Of a stretch of 64,000 nucleotides of DNA, positions 45,290 to 53,655 are shown in pieces (the stretch's first letter is position 1; every line of letters starts with the position of its first letter). The notes below the pieces were generated by a model that was not told the DNA's origin, made no database searches, and saw only the letters and a program-made list of their open reading frames with translations. The translations under genes were made by a program, and so were the position numbers. Source of the stretch: Sinohyriopsis cumingii (Eukaryota; Mollusca; Bivalvia; Unionida; Unionidae); NCBI GenBank assembly GCA_028554795.2, contig CM068831.1, positions 59,631,769-59,695,768 of the forward strand. Reading direction: 5' to 3'.

Positions 45290-46726
45290 TCACGATTTCA
45301 CCAGCAAATTAATACTAATAGTTGCATTTCTCAGGTCCAAAAGTCTACCCTGTTGGTCAGTGACTTTAAAATTTATTCTTGACAGCCACGGGTTATGACA
45401 CCGCAGAAATACTGGATTGATTGGCTCTTGTACAATCAAAAACCCAGGTGGTTCCTTAAGAGTAAATGAATATAGTATAAACCCTTGCTGTGCTTGATTT
45501 GATGATGTTGTGTCTGTGCTGTAACTGCCATCGATGACATCACATACAAGATTGACCGCGACGACATCAGTGATATTTACGATTCCCGGAGAAATATGTC
45601 TGCCATCGCTCGCTGTGGAATTGTCATGTCTGAGGATAACGGGTTCTGGTAGTGTTTGCTTGTATACGGCAAGGATATCCTCGAAGGATTGATCGATGAG
45701 ATCAGAGAGAGATTTTTTCATCTCAGGTACGGCATAACCAGGAAATTTAAAATTTGGTAATTCAGCTTCTGTTATTTTATAATTCCCTAGAAATCTTGTT
45801 TTATTTACACTGTTAATTACTGCTTGGATTAATTTATTGTTAAAATATTCCATATCATCAATTATATTATTTATAATCTCTGTATGTTTGATAATCTTAT
45901 CACGTGGGCTGGATATATCAGAAAATTGATCTTGAAAAGCTTGTCTTAGATTTTTTAGTTCTTGTTCATACAACGTATACATTGCAGGAAAATATGCGTT
46001 ATAGTCATCAACATCTAGTAATTTATAATGTATTACTACATTATCAGGTGAACCCTGGTAAATTCTTCTTGGTTCAAAAGTCCATCTAAGAGCTGAATCG
46101 TTATATTTGTCAATACGATCTGGTTTTCTAAGCACTGATAAGTAAACGATGTAGGGTAGTTTATAAGGTAGTTCATCATATTCATGATACGATTTATTAG
46201 TTGTTACGTAATCAGATTTTTTAGGTTCTGGTGGACGTGTTTTATATGTTTTCAGTGGTTTTGTTTCTGGCCATCCTAACACTGTTCGGATTGAACTGTT
46301 ATAGATATCTACCGCGTAACCCGGTGTTGAGATTTCGATGGCCGTGGACAGCGTTGGCTCGTGGGCGGTTATTGATATTTTTGCTTCCTTGGTGGTGATA
46401 CGCTTTATTTGACGCTGTATTTCTTTGTTGATTTCTTCGATCTGATAACTCCATGTAGGATGTGTGATAGTATCCCAATCTGGAACCCCATCGGGGTTAT
46501 CCCGATACGAAAACACAAACGAATTATTTGGCTGCAGTCCGCCGAACGGTGCCGATCTGATATTGGGCCAGCTATGGTATACTCGCAGTTGTGCCAACAC
46601 GATTTCTTTTACTGGAATTGCAGTTGGAAAATTAATATTAAACTCTGGTTGCGTCGAAGATATTGTTATCATTGATGTTTTTACCGGAGCTGTATTTGCG
46701 GCTACCTCTTGAAGTATCTCCGTCAT
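45290..46726 (-). CDS. Candidate penton / minor capsid protein
   Basis: A 478-residue intact ORF. The N-terminal half (FNINFPTAIPVKEIVLAQLR, then NSFVFSY and SYQIEEINKEI) and the C-terminal 110 residues (VNLVCDVIDGSY, FILYSFTLKEPPGF, TDQQGRLLDLRNATISI) form β-rich segments. They resemble a conserved structural protein present in many animal Polintons. I assign it as the probable penton or minor capsid protein from this resemblance and its position among capsid genes; the assignment is inference. A charged helical insert lies at about 255-330. It starts inside the 3' end of the upstream membrane-protein frame. Confidence 0.65.
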   Translation of the reverse strand: MTEILQEVAANTAPVKTSMITISSTQPEFNINFPTAIPVKEIVLAQLRVYHSWPNIRSAPFGGLQPNNSFVFSYRDNPDGVPDWDTITHPTWSYQIEEINKEIQRQIKRITTKEAKISITAHEPTLSTAIEISTPGYAVDIYNSSIRTVLGWPETKPLKTYKTRPPEPKKSDYVTTNKSYHEYDELPYKLPYIVYLSVLRKPDRIDKYNDSALRWTFEPRRIYQGSPDNVVIHYKLLDVDDYNAYFPAMYTLYEQELKNLRQAFQDQFSDISSPRDKIIKHTEIINNIIDDMEYFNNKLIQAVINSVNKTRFLGNYKITEAELPNFKFPGYAVPEMKKSLSDLIDQSFEDILAVYKQTLPEPVILRHDNSTASDGRHISPGIVNITDVVAVNLVCDVIDGSYSTDTTSSNQAQQGFILYSFTLKEPPGFLIVQEPINPVFLRCHNPWLSRINFKVTDQQGRLLDLRNATISINLLVKS

Positions 46727-47223
46727 TATTTATCTTCATCGTTTTCAAATTAAAGTTCTTTGTGTTTTCGTAATCGTTGTATGCGCTGGACATCAGTGTG
46801 AATTCGGAATCTGATATTGTTGTATCGTCAAGGCTGGATGATATCAACGAGGACAATTTCGAGTAGGTGCGTGTGGCCGCGTTGTTTAACTTTTCATATT
46901 CGTGTAATTTTGTTAGCGCGCACGAGGATATTTTTTTTTGCAATTATATTAGCAACTCCTGCAATCGTCGTTGATGCTGAAATTGTGATTGTAATCGCGA
47001 TTGCGATCGTTACCGGAGTTAACGCAGACAATAACACACCCGTTGATGCAACTACCGCGGATACCGAATACACTATTGTGTCTAATACAGTTACACGCCG
47101 TTTGTATTTTTTTATCTTTGTTGCCCATTTGTCAATAGTGTTTTTTAGCGTTGACTGCCATTCGCGTACCTGATCATATCTATATTGCTGAGCATCTAAT
47201 GTTGTCGTTGATCCTGATTTCAT
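46638..47223 (-). pseudogene. Two-helix membrane protein with frame break at an A9 run
   Basis: The first frame (46894-47223, ATG start) has an amphipathic N-terminus and two hydrophobic helices at about 47-67 and 69-94 (VTIAIAITITISASTTIAG). The second frame (46638-46943) lacks an ATG and continues with a helical segment, KLSSLISSSLDDTTISDSEF, resembling the C-terminus of the membrane proteins I recall from other Polintons. The two frames overlap across an A9 run (46931-46939 on the plus strand) and differ by +1. I read them as one gene of about 180 residues with one extra A. The product is probably an inner virion or fusion/penetration membrane protein, function unproven. Its tail overlaps the penton start by 89 bp. 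Confidence 0.6.
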
Positions 47224-47232
47224 TTTATTATT

Positions 47233-48354
47233 TTACGCGGTAACCAATTGACGCGTTTCAGCTACAAATTCCAAACACCACCAGTAAGATGTTGCGGTTA
47301 ATTTCCTGTCTGCGGCTTCCAGTATAAATGTTTCTTCGGTTTCCTTGTTTAATATGATAGTCACAACCCCGGAATATTTGTCAGTGGATTGTCTCCAGGG
47401 ATATGTTGTGAAGATCTCAAACTTAGCGGCACTGAATACAGACAGTCTATACACACCAGTGGCTGTTGCTGTATATTTGATAGTATTATTCGGTCGGGAC
47501 CATGTTGCGAATCCCGATGATACCGTGTATACGATGTTGGTGATATGCCCGGGAGTAACTCCAGTGGGGACTTTAATCAGACTGGTTTTGTTAACGATCT
47601 CAGGAATTCCCGCTACGATGTTTTGCTGTGTTTGTTTGATCGTGTTAATGTTATTTTCTGTTATCTGGATTTGATCTGAAAAACTTTTTTCTGTTCTGAA
47701 TACACCTAACCGCGTATTAATCTTGTTGATATCGTTGGCGTTATTAGTAAGATTAGGTATGATTTCAGAAAGTTTCATGTCGATGACTGGAGGAACCCCA
47801 AAGAACTTATCAATGGACTCATCAGCTTTTGCGAAATTTCTTAGAAGTCTTGTAAACGCGCCTACGTGAACATCATACTCTGCCCGCAACGTGGTTAGTT
47901 TACTGTCAATGGCGCTAGTGCTTGTGTCTACATATTGTTTGTTTGCTGCGTCTTCGTTCGAGGTTGGATCTCTTAAAACGGTTATTTTGTTACCGTTCAT
48001 GCTGAGTTCACCTGTCATTGTATCACCGGTCTTCGCTACACGTTCCCCTGCGGCTTTTCGTGCATCATCTCGAAGCGCCGCGATTGATATCAGCGAATCT
48101 CTGATTCTGCCGCTGTCAGTGAATACAACGATGTTGTCCGTGGTAGCTCCAATAACCCTGCGAATTATGTCATTCCACTTAATGTTACTGGTTTTTAGCT
48201 TGCCATGTCGATCTTTAAAAATTACAACCTCATCTGGGTCTATTCCGGTTAACGTTAAAAGATTATCAATTTCATCTTTGGTCGCATACTTTGATAAATC
48301 GATATCTTTTTTTTCCTCCGCTGTTCTGCTTGATCTTCCGTAAATATCAACCAT
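47233..48354 (-). CDS. Fibre-like attachment protein
   Basis: A 373-residue intact ORF. Residues 110-143 carry a phage tail-fibre-type motif (GDTMTGELSMNGNKI then DAANKQYVD), a signature of trimeric fibre shafts. A helical, likely coiled-coil region follows (about 145-250, with repeated NNINTIKQTQQN-like heptads), then a β-rich C-terminal head (about 265-373) containing TATATGVYRLSVFSAAKFEI, reminiscent of C1q/TNF-like heads. By analogy it would bind the host cell, but that is inference. It starts 8 bp inside the protease gene end and is followed closely by the membrane protein. Confidence 0.75.
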   Translation of the reverse strand: MVDIYGRSSRTAEEKKDIDLSKYATKDEIDNLLTLTGIDPDEVVIFKDRHGKLKTSNIKWNDIIRRVIGATTDNIVVFTDSGRIRDSLISIAALRDDARKAAGERVAKTGDTMTGELSMNGNKITVLRDPTSNEDAANKQYVDTSTSAIDSKLTTLRAEYDVHVGAFTRLLRNFAKADESIDKFFGVPPVIDMKLSEIIPNLTNNANDINKINTRLGVFRTEKSFSDQIQITENNINTIKQTQQNIVAGIPEIVNKTSLIKVPTGVTPGHITNIVYTVSSGFATWSRPNNTIKYTATATGVYRLSVFSAAKFEIFTTYPWRQSTDKYSGVVTIILNKETEETFILEAADRKLTATSYWWCLEFVAETRQLVTA

Positions 48355-48820
48355 TATTAGTTACAGGATTATTTAAATTTGCAGTATATTCATGTACGAC
48401 TTTGTGAGGAGGAATTTTTGGGTTCTTTGTTATCGCATCAAGAACGTTTAAAACCTCCTGACCACAAATGGGCGGATCAGTCAGTGTTTGTGTTGGTAAC
48501 GTTGACTGCCACAGGAGACTTCGTCTTCCAGGAGTATTTTGTATTTTATTTGTGTACCTGAGAAATTCAACTGGCGGTGCTAAACCGTACGAATCAAAAT
48601 AGACAATTCCACGTGGATCGATCGCGTAAGCAACCCAGTGAGTTCCTGGACCGTTTTTGTTGGCGAGATTAATAATACCGGTTTCTTGATTATTCGGTCG
48701 TGCTGGTAATTGATCCCGCATAAAGACGCCTCTGAAGTTCTTTATGCGCAATTGTTTAACAGCATCAAGCAAATCAAAATTGCTCGCTGAAAGCGTTTTT
48801 AAAACCGTTTTGGATACCAT
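48347..48820 (-). CDS. Adenain-like cysteine protease
   Basis: A 157-residue protease of the adenovirus maturation-protease (C5/Ulp1-like) family, used by Polintons to process capsid precursors. The catalytic triad is visible: His61 in GTHWVAY, Asp76 in VYFDSYG and Cys119 in PPICGQE, with Gln105 a candidate oxyanion residue. The N-terminal GVFMRDQLP and the acidic-to-Asp order fit the family. The frame is intact and ATG-started; its start overlaps the end of the pVI-like gene by 22 bp, and its end overlaps the fibre-like gene by 8 bp. Confidence 0.93.
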   Translation of the reverse strand: MVSKTVLKTLSASNFDLLDAVKQLRIKNFRGVFMRDQLPARPNNQETGIINLANKNGPGTHWVAYAIDPRGIVYFDSYGLAPPVEFLRYTNKIQNTPGRRSLLWQSTLPTQTLTDPPICGQEVLNVLDAITKNPKIPPHKVVHEYTANLNNPVTNNG

Positions 48821-49437
48821 GAGGCTGGGGTTCCTGGAAGTCTGAGACCGTTGCCTGTTTTTTTTTTTCTATATCCTCGTCCAGTAAACGCTCTACTTGC
48901 ACTAGCCACAAGTGGTCCCAAAATATCTCTTCTACCAAGAGCAGTTTTTACAAGCGCTGGTGCAAACGCCTTGATAGCTTTTAATTGTTCACTTGGCTGT
49001 GATGAAGTTAGTCCAGTCATTGCTGATATCATCGCAGGATTAAATTGTCCTCCTCGTTTGTTATACCCTTGTCCGACTGCTTTTGTAAGTGCCATTCCTG
49101 CTGTGGTTCCAACTGCTCCAAGTGCTGCGGCTTTTGCTGCTGCTCCAAGTGCTCCTGGTATCGCAGCAGCTAATATTGGAATGAGTGGAAATATTCCACC
49201 GGACTTAACCATATCACGGACAGCTGTGGCAGTAAAATCAAGTTTGATTCCTTTTCCTGATGTTCTGGCTTTGTTGATTTGATTAAGCTGTGTTTGAGTG
49301 ACCGATAACTTATTTTGACCACCACTAAGTTGTCCATGTTTAAGGGTTATTGACGTTCCTGACGCTGATGCTTGCTTTGCTTTTAGTTTGTTGATCTGAC
49401 CAGGGGTCAGAGCGACGTTAACGTGATGATATGACAT
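48799..49437 (-). CDS. pVI-like / minor virion protein
   Basis: A 212-residue basic protein beginning MSYHHVNVALTPGQINKLKA. It has a Gly-rich Gln/Lys N-terminal region with repeat-like segments (ITLKHGQLSGGQNKLSVTQTQ) and a long hydrophobic, Gly/Ala-rich helix at about 81-117 (GIFPLIPILAAAIPGALGAA). The tail is basic and ends LPGTPASWYPKRF. The start and hydrophobic block resemble a protein family found next to capsid genes in Polintons that is compared with adenovirus pVI/pX. It may bind the inner capsid or disturb membranes; this is inference. Likely a substrate of the adjacent protease. Frame intact. Confidence 0.7.
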   Translation of the reverse strand: MSYHHVNVALTPGQINKLKAKQASASGTSITLKHGQLSGGQNKLSVTQTQLNQINKARTSGKGIKLDFTATAVRDMVKSGGIFPLIPILAAAIPGALGAAAKAAALGAVGTTAGMALTKAVGQGYNKRGGQFNPAMISAMTGLTSSQPSEQLKAIKAFAPALVKTALGRRDILGPLVASASRAFTGRGYRKKKTGNGLRLPGTPASWYPKRF

Positions 49438-49482
49438 TTTATTTAATACGATATTGATCTAACTGTGTTACTTTCAGCAATG

Positions 49483-50925
49483 TTACATATTTTCCACCGG
49501 GGCATCGATGACTCTCATTCGTCCACCAACACCTTCAAGTAGCATTGCTTTATCGGAGAGTATGACCGCGACAGCTCTAAAACCACCAGGAATTGCAGGT
49601 GGACCAACAACTGCAGCGGGGAAATCACCCACGTTGGCCTTGAAGTGTATATCAACGACCGATTGTTTGGTTAAATCAAGATGTTCCAGCGAAAAGTAAT
49701 AAATCGGATACAGTGTTGTAAAATCCAACTGTGATATCTGCAAGCCGGTATCAATATTTTGATCACGTCCCATAAATGTCATCAGACGATGATACGCACG
49801 TGCGACTTGATTGTTTTCAAAATCTATCAATATGTCTTCGGATGGTTCTTGATGTCCGTTTATTCGCAGCGAAACTTCAGAGACATTAAGTTTGTCAAAT
49901 ATCATATGACTCTGCGCTTGTGAATTTACTCTCGCATTAGCCTGGAGTGCAACGAAGATATGTCGTGGTGCTGACACTCCTTGCTGTGATGCTATGTGCC
50001 ACGTGAATTGCCCGGCACGGGCGCCCTGAATGGAATCTGTGGATGTTGTTAACCATGATATCAGTGATTTGCCACCTGTGTCCATGAAAGAGAGTAGCCA
50101 TTGCTCTTCAACTAACGATGGGGACATTACTGGCATCCACAACGCAAGATTGAATAATGTTACTTTACCGTTATCAACACCAGCATCATCGTCTCGCCAG
50201 ATAGCGTCGTTATCATCACCTTTTCGGTGAAGTACAAGTGTATGCTTGGCTCCAAAAATAACCTTTCTGACATTTCTGCAAAATCCAAAGATGTGAGACA
50301 GCGGAATTGCACATGAAAATTTTCTACGATTACCCGATAACATTGATTTACGTGTAGCAAAACCAAGATTGTAATCTGGACTATGCCTTAATATTGGAAA
50401 TGCAGCACCTGGTCTAGCCGCAAATCCAGCTGGTTGTGGGTCTACAGCAGTGTTTTGTGCTGTTTGTACCGGAATAGAAGGTCTGTGTTCAGGATGATCA
50501 GTATTATCCTTAACGAACATCATAGTCGGACCAGCTGATCTAGTGTAATCATCTGAGTATCGTGCCAATCCCACGATTGTTGTAGCAACGTCAACATTAT
50601 CCTGAATTATCTCAATTTCCTTTCCATCGATGTTGTATGAAGCACTTTTGAATAGCGCCATGATGTCATTGTTAACAAAACCAACTCGGATATTAATGTC
50701 GTATGGTGTATTAGCGACAACATCTGTTACAAGTTCCGCCGTGACTTCAAGGAATGCTTCAGAGGGTAAGAAATATCTACTTGTATCATGCACTTGTAAT
50801 TCAATTCGCCCGCGTTGATTGGGTGTTCTTGCCTCATAAGAATCATACTGATAATCGCGCACAGACTCATCTTTGAATACTGGTGCATCAATATTGAACG
50901 CTGGATCAGATACACGTTTGAAATT
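49483..50925 (-). CDS. Major capsid protein (double jelly-roll), start codon missing
   Basis: About 480 residues in one open frame. It matches the Polinton hexon-like double jelly-roll capsid protein, with features such as RDYQYDSYEARTP near the N-terminus, FSCAIPLSHIFGFCRNVRKV in the middle and PIYYFSLEHLDL late. It would form the icosahedral shell. No ATG precedes the conserved N-terminus: the frame opens after a TAA at 50926-50928 and the first Met is deep inside the first jelly-roll. The annotated boundary is the open-frame limit; the GTG at 50862 is only a possible start. The missing start could reflect a mutation, splicing or non-AUG initiation. The upstream core-like gene ends 10 bp before the open frame. 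Confidence 0.88.
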   Translation of the reverse strand, partial: NFKRVSDPAFNIDAPVFKDESVRDYQYDSYEARTPNQRGRIELQVHDTSRYFLPSEAFLEVTAELVTDVVANTPYDINIRVGFVNNDIMALFKSASYNIDGKEIEIIQDNVDVATTIVGLARYSDDYTRSAGPTMMFVKDNTDHPEHRPSIPVQTAQNTAVDPQPAGFAARPGAAFPILRHSPDYNLGFATRKSMLSGNRRKFSCAIPLSHIFGFCRNVRKVIFGAKHTLVLHRKGDDNDAIWRDDDAGVDNGKVTLFNLALWMPVMSPSLVEEQWLLSFMDTGGKSLISWLTTSTDSIQGARAGQFTWHIASQQGVSAPRHIFVALQANARVNSQAQSHMIFDKLNVSEVSLRINGHQEPSEDILIDFENNQVARAYHRLMTFMGRDQNIDTGLQISQLDFTTLYPIYYFSLEHLDLTKQSVVDIHFKANVGDFPAAVVGPPAIPGGFRAVAVILSDKAMLLEGVGGRMRVIDAPVENM

Positions 50926-50934
50926 TTATATAAA

Positions 50935-51378
50935 TTATCGTCGTCTAAAACGAAGACCACTTCCTGATATGAACGAGGTATTTATTTGTTCAGGTTCTTG
51001 GTTTACAAGAGATACGAGTTTTTGATTTGCGGCATGATTTATTACTTTACTGACATCCGCGGGCATAATTTCGGTGCTCGGTAATTTTACTGGTGGTGGT
51101 TTAACAACTTTCGGTCTGCGTATTAACCGTACCAATCTATCCTTGACTGCTGTAAATGCTTTCCCGGCAAGATTACCAACAGCTCCAAGGGCTTTATCCT
51201 TAACAACATCAATAGCCTTCATCGACAATTGTTTTGCAATCGGTAACGCCTTAGGGGCTATTCTTCTAAATAAACCCGTAGCAATATCACCGAGACCATC
51301 TCCGTAGGTTGCTCGATAGACCGGTAATCGTGAATTCACTACTCTGACTGGAATGGGTTGAGCATTGTGTATAATCAT
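50935..51378 (-). CDS. Basic core-like / minor virion protein
   Basis: A 147-residue basic protein. It has a segment YGDGLGDIATGLFRRIAPKA at about 24-43, then an amphipathic Ala/Gly/Lys helix (SMKAIDVVKDKALGAVGNLA) and an Arg/Lys-rich middle (DRLVRLIRRPKVVKPP). It ends in GSGLRFRRR. Glycine-rich GDGLGDI starts followed by amphipathic helices are a recurring pattern in small Polinton proteins next to the capsid gene. A role in genome binding or capsid lining is inference. Frame intact, ATG start. Confidence 0.6.
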   Translation of the reverse strand: MIIHNAQPIPVRVVNSRLPVYRATYGDGLGDIATGLFRRIAPKALPIAKQLSMKAIDVVKDKALGAVGNLAGKAFTAVKDRLVRLIRRPKVVKPPPVKLPSTEIMPADVSKVINHAANQKLVSLVNQEPEQINTSFISGSGLRFRRR

Positions 51379-51420
51379 TTTATTTAATTGTTGTTTCTCT
51401 AACTAAAATTACTGTGACCT

Positions 51421-52502
51421 TCAGTCGCTGTAGTAACCGTCTGCGAGTTCATTAATAAGTTCCCGATAGATGCTGATATCCATGATACCACGTTGAAATA
51501 GTCGCTGACAGATATCAGCTGCTTCATTTATAATTTCCGGAGAGTTATTTCCAGCACGCGCTCCTCCGATGAGAACTTCTAGCCGTGATACATCATTGAT
51601 GATATTATCAGGGCAGGCAATAAAACCACTTCCTAAACCTTTTCCTGATGTTGATTTGGGTTCAAGCAACCCAAGTTCTTCATATATATCTTTTTCTTCT
51701 GGAACCCCTTCTTCTAGAGCAGAGTAAGATGACGCTGGTTTCTCTTTTTTAGGTCTTCCACGTCGTTTAGGTTCCTGTTGTTGTTCAGGTGGTGGTTGAT
51801 ATTTCTGTCTTGTAACTTTCTTTCGCTCTTCCTTCGCTTGTATTTTCGCGATTTTTTCCTCTTCTTTTCTTTTTCTGTTCGTTCTCTCAGTTCTTTATTA
51901 AACCCAATTACTCCTGTTTTTATAAAATTATAGGTATCATCAGTTGGAGATATTCGGGAGATACCTCGATTTATTTTATACACATAATCCCTCCACTCAG
52001 TTTGAGACATTCCCTTAGCAGCACCTGGGTTTAAAAATTCATGTCTGCGATGATAATTTTCGACGATCCAAACAGAAAACTGTTTAAGTTCCTCTACGTT
52101 ACTCAATGGAATATTTCTTATTTCTTTGATACCACGTTCGGTAAATTTGTTTATAAATGCTTCTTTGACAGTTGCAAGTGGACCTACTGCACCCGGAGCA
52201 GCTGCGGTTGCTACTTGTTGTTCTTTAAGTTCTTCTATCGCTTGAAGTAAACCCCGCTGTGGGGTTCCACCCTCTCTTGCAACATCCTCGGGAGTTCTTC
52301 CTGCGATTGCGGTTAAAACCTTTCCAGTGACTGCAGTGACAGGTTTGAATAATTCCTCTGTGGACTCTGCGAAACCTTCTCGGGATTGCTGTCTTGCTTG
52401 CAATTTTTCTCTGACACTATCACGAACAGGAAGAAATTTTTTGATTGCTTCGAGTCGTTCTCGAGCTAGTCTAGTTGTACGAGCTTCTCCAATGTTGGCC
52501 AT
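51421..52502 (-). pseudogene. First structural-block gene, frame break near A6 run
   Basis: The ATG at 52502 opens a 262-codon helical, charged protein (MANIGEARTTRLARERLEAI) with an aromatic motif YHRRHEFLNPGAAKGMSQTE (about 145-170). Near the A6 run (51852-51857 on plus) the second frame takes over in the -1 direction and stays open to 51421. That part contains a Gln/Pro-rich stretch, an AT-hook-like RRGRPKK and a helical C-terminus (GKGLGSGF to LADGYYSD). Both parts resemble consecutive regions of one conserved Polinton protein, so I read one broken gene. It starts 40 bp from the right inverted repeat. Possibly a DNA-binding virion or scaffolding protein; function unknown. Confidence 0.6.
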
Positions 52503-52541
52503 TATTGTTAACTTAAATTTTTAATTCACAACAGAAATTCT

Positions 52542-52799
52542 AGGATTAAAAATATTTACATCGCTAGCAGCAGAGAGACTGAGCCCCCAAGTGTTTCGTC
52601 GACGACCCCTTCGTCAAGAAGTATTTTTATAGTGAGTTATTTTTCATGAAATAACTCTTCTAGTCAGCAGAGAAGGCTTATTTATCATAGTTTTCTGAAT
52701 AGAAGGTTTATTTTGTAAAATAAGATCCTCTATCAAGAGTGTTCTCGATAGAGAATTCTGTTGGAACGAATAGTTGGTGGGCTCAGTCTCTCTGCTGCT
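52542..52799 (-). repeat. Right terminal inverted repeat of the Polinton
   Basis: Reverse complement of the left repeat, with the same internal fold-back and hairpins. It ends 5'-...GTCTCTCTGCTGCT and is followed by the AAAGCAG duplication. The first structural gene starts about 40 bp inside it. Confidence 0.95.
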
Positions 52800-52806
52800 A
52801 AAGCAG

Positions 52807-53104
52807 TTGAAAAGTTTGCCTCCGCTTCTGATTATATTTATATACATTAGCCCTAAAGTTTCAAACATGAGCGGATCCAAACATATCCGAACATTCCAAA
52901 TCTGCTACCAAAGGACTCAGCTAATGTCGCCAAATACAGTCTGTCCCGATCAAACCCAAATGTCATGTGCTTTCTAGCAGCAGTATGTATGTATGTATGT
53001 ATGTACGTATGTAAGCATTCTTTGTTTTGTGGACAATATTAGTTTTTCCTAGAGACGTAGTTTTCAGCTTCATTTCTCTTTCTCAATTTTGTCACAATAA
53101 TTCT
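52807..53104. other. Host DNA with TGTA run
   Basis: (TATG)n run at 52985-53010; no gene recognised. Confidence 0.5.
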
Positions 53105-53655
53105 GTCTACGGCATGAAAAGCCAACACAGTGTCAAAGGCTGAAAATCCAGCATAGTGTGAAAGCATGAAAATCCAGCAGAGTGTGAAAGCATGAAAATC
53201 CAGCATAGTATAAAAGCATGAAAATCCAGCATAGTGTGAAAGCATGAAAATCCAGCATAGTGTGAAAGCATAAAAATCCAGCATAGTGTCTAATCATGAC
53301 AATACAGCATAGTGTCTAATCATGACAATACATCATAGCATCTAATCATGACAATACATCATAAGGTCTAATCATGACAATACATCATAATGTATAATCA
53401 TGACAACACATCATAATGTCTAATCATGACAATACATCATAGTGTCTAATCATGACAATACATCATAGTGTCTAATCATGACAATACATCATAATGTCTA
53501 ATCATGACAATACATCATAGTGTCTAATCATGACAATACATCATAGTGTTTAATCATGACAATACATGATAATGTCTAATCATGACAATACATCATAGTG
53601 TCTAATCATGACAATACATCATAGTGTCTAATCATGACAGTACATCATAATGTTA
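53105..53655. repeat. 26-bp minisatellite, two variants
   Basis: At 53105-53285 the unit is like AAAATCCAGCATAGTGTGAA + AGCATG. From about 53286 it changes to GTCTAATCATGACAATACAT + CATAGT, about 14 copies, keeping the same 26-bp period. Confidence 0.95.

Larger units (their letters stand above)
36001..52806. mobile_element. Full-length Polinton/Maverick (adintovirus-like) element
   Basis: About 16.8 kb bounded by inverted repeats of about 255 bp. The direct repeat AAAGCAG lies at 36001-36007 and 52800-52806; Polintons normally duplicate 6 bp, so the last base may belong to the element. It encodes integrase, PolB, packaging ATPase, adenain-like protease and capsid proteins, the diagnostic Polinton set, plus helicase, phospholipase A2 and HNH modules. 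Genes at 36958-38427 and 41966-43926 are on the plus strand; the ATPase, PolB and all structural genes are on the minus strand. Several genes are broken (see entries), so the copy is probably inactive unless the breaks are sequencing errors. Confidence 0.95.

Noticed and set aside
50727-50960. Minus-strand 77-codon ORF with apparent Met start before the capsid gene
   Set aside because: It is in a different phase from the capsid frame and overlaps it and the core-like gene end; no motif. It does not supply the missing capsid start.
53286-53655. 26-bp repeats considered as a CRISPR array
   Set aside because: Units are directly adjacent without spacers; a plain minisatellite.
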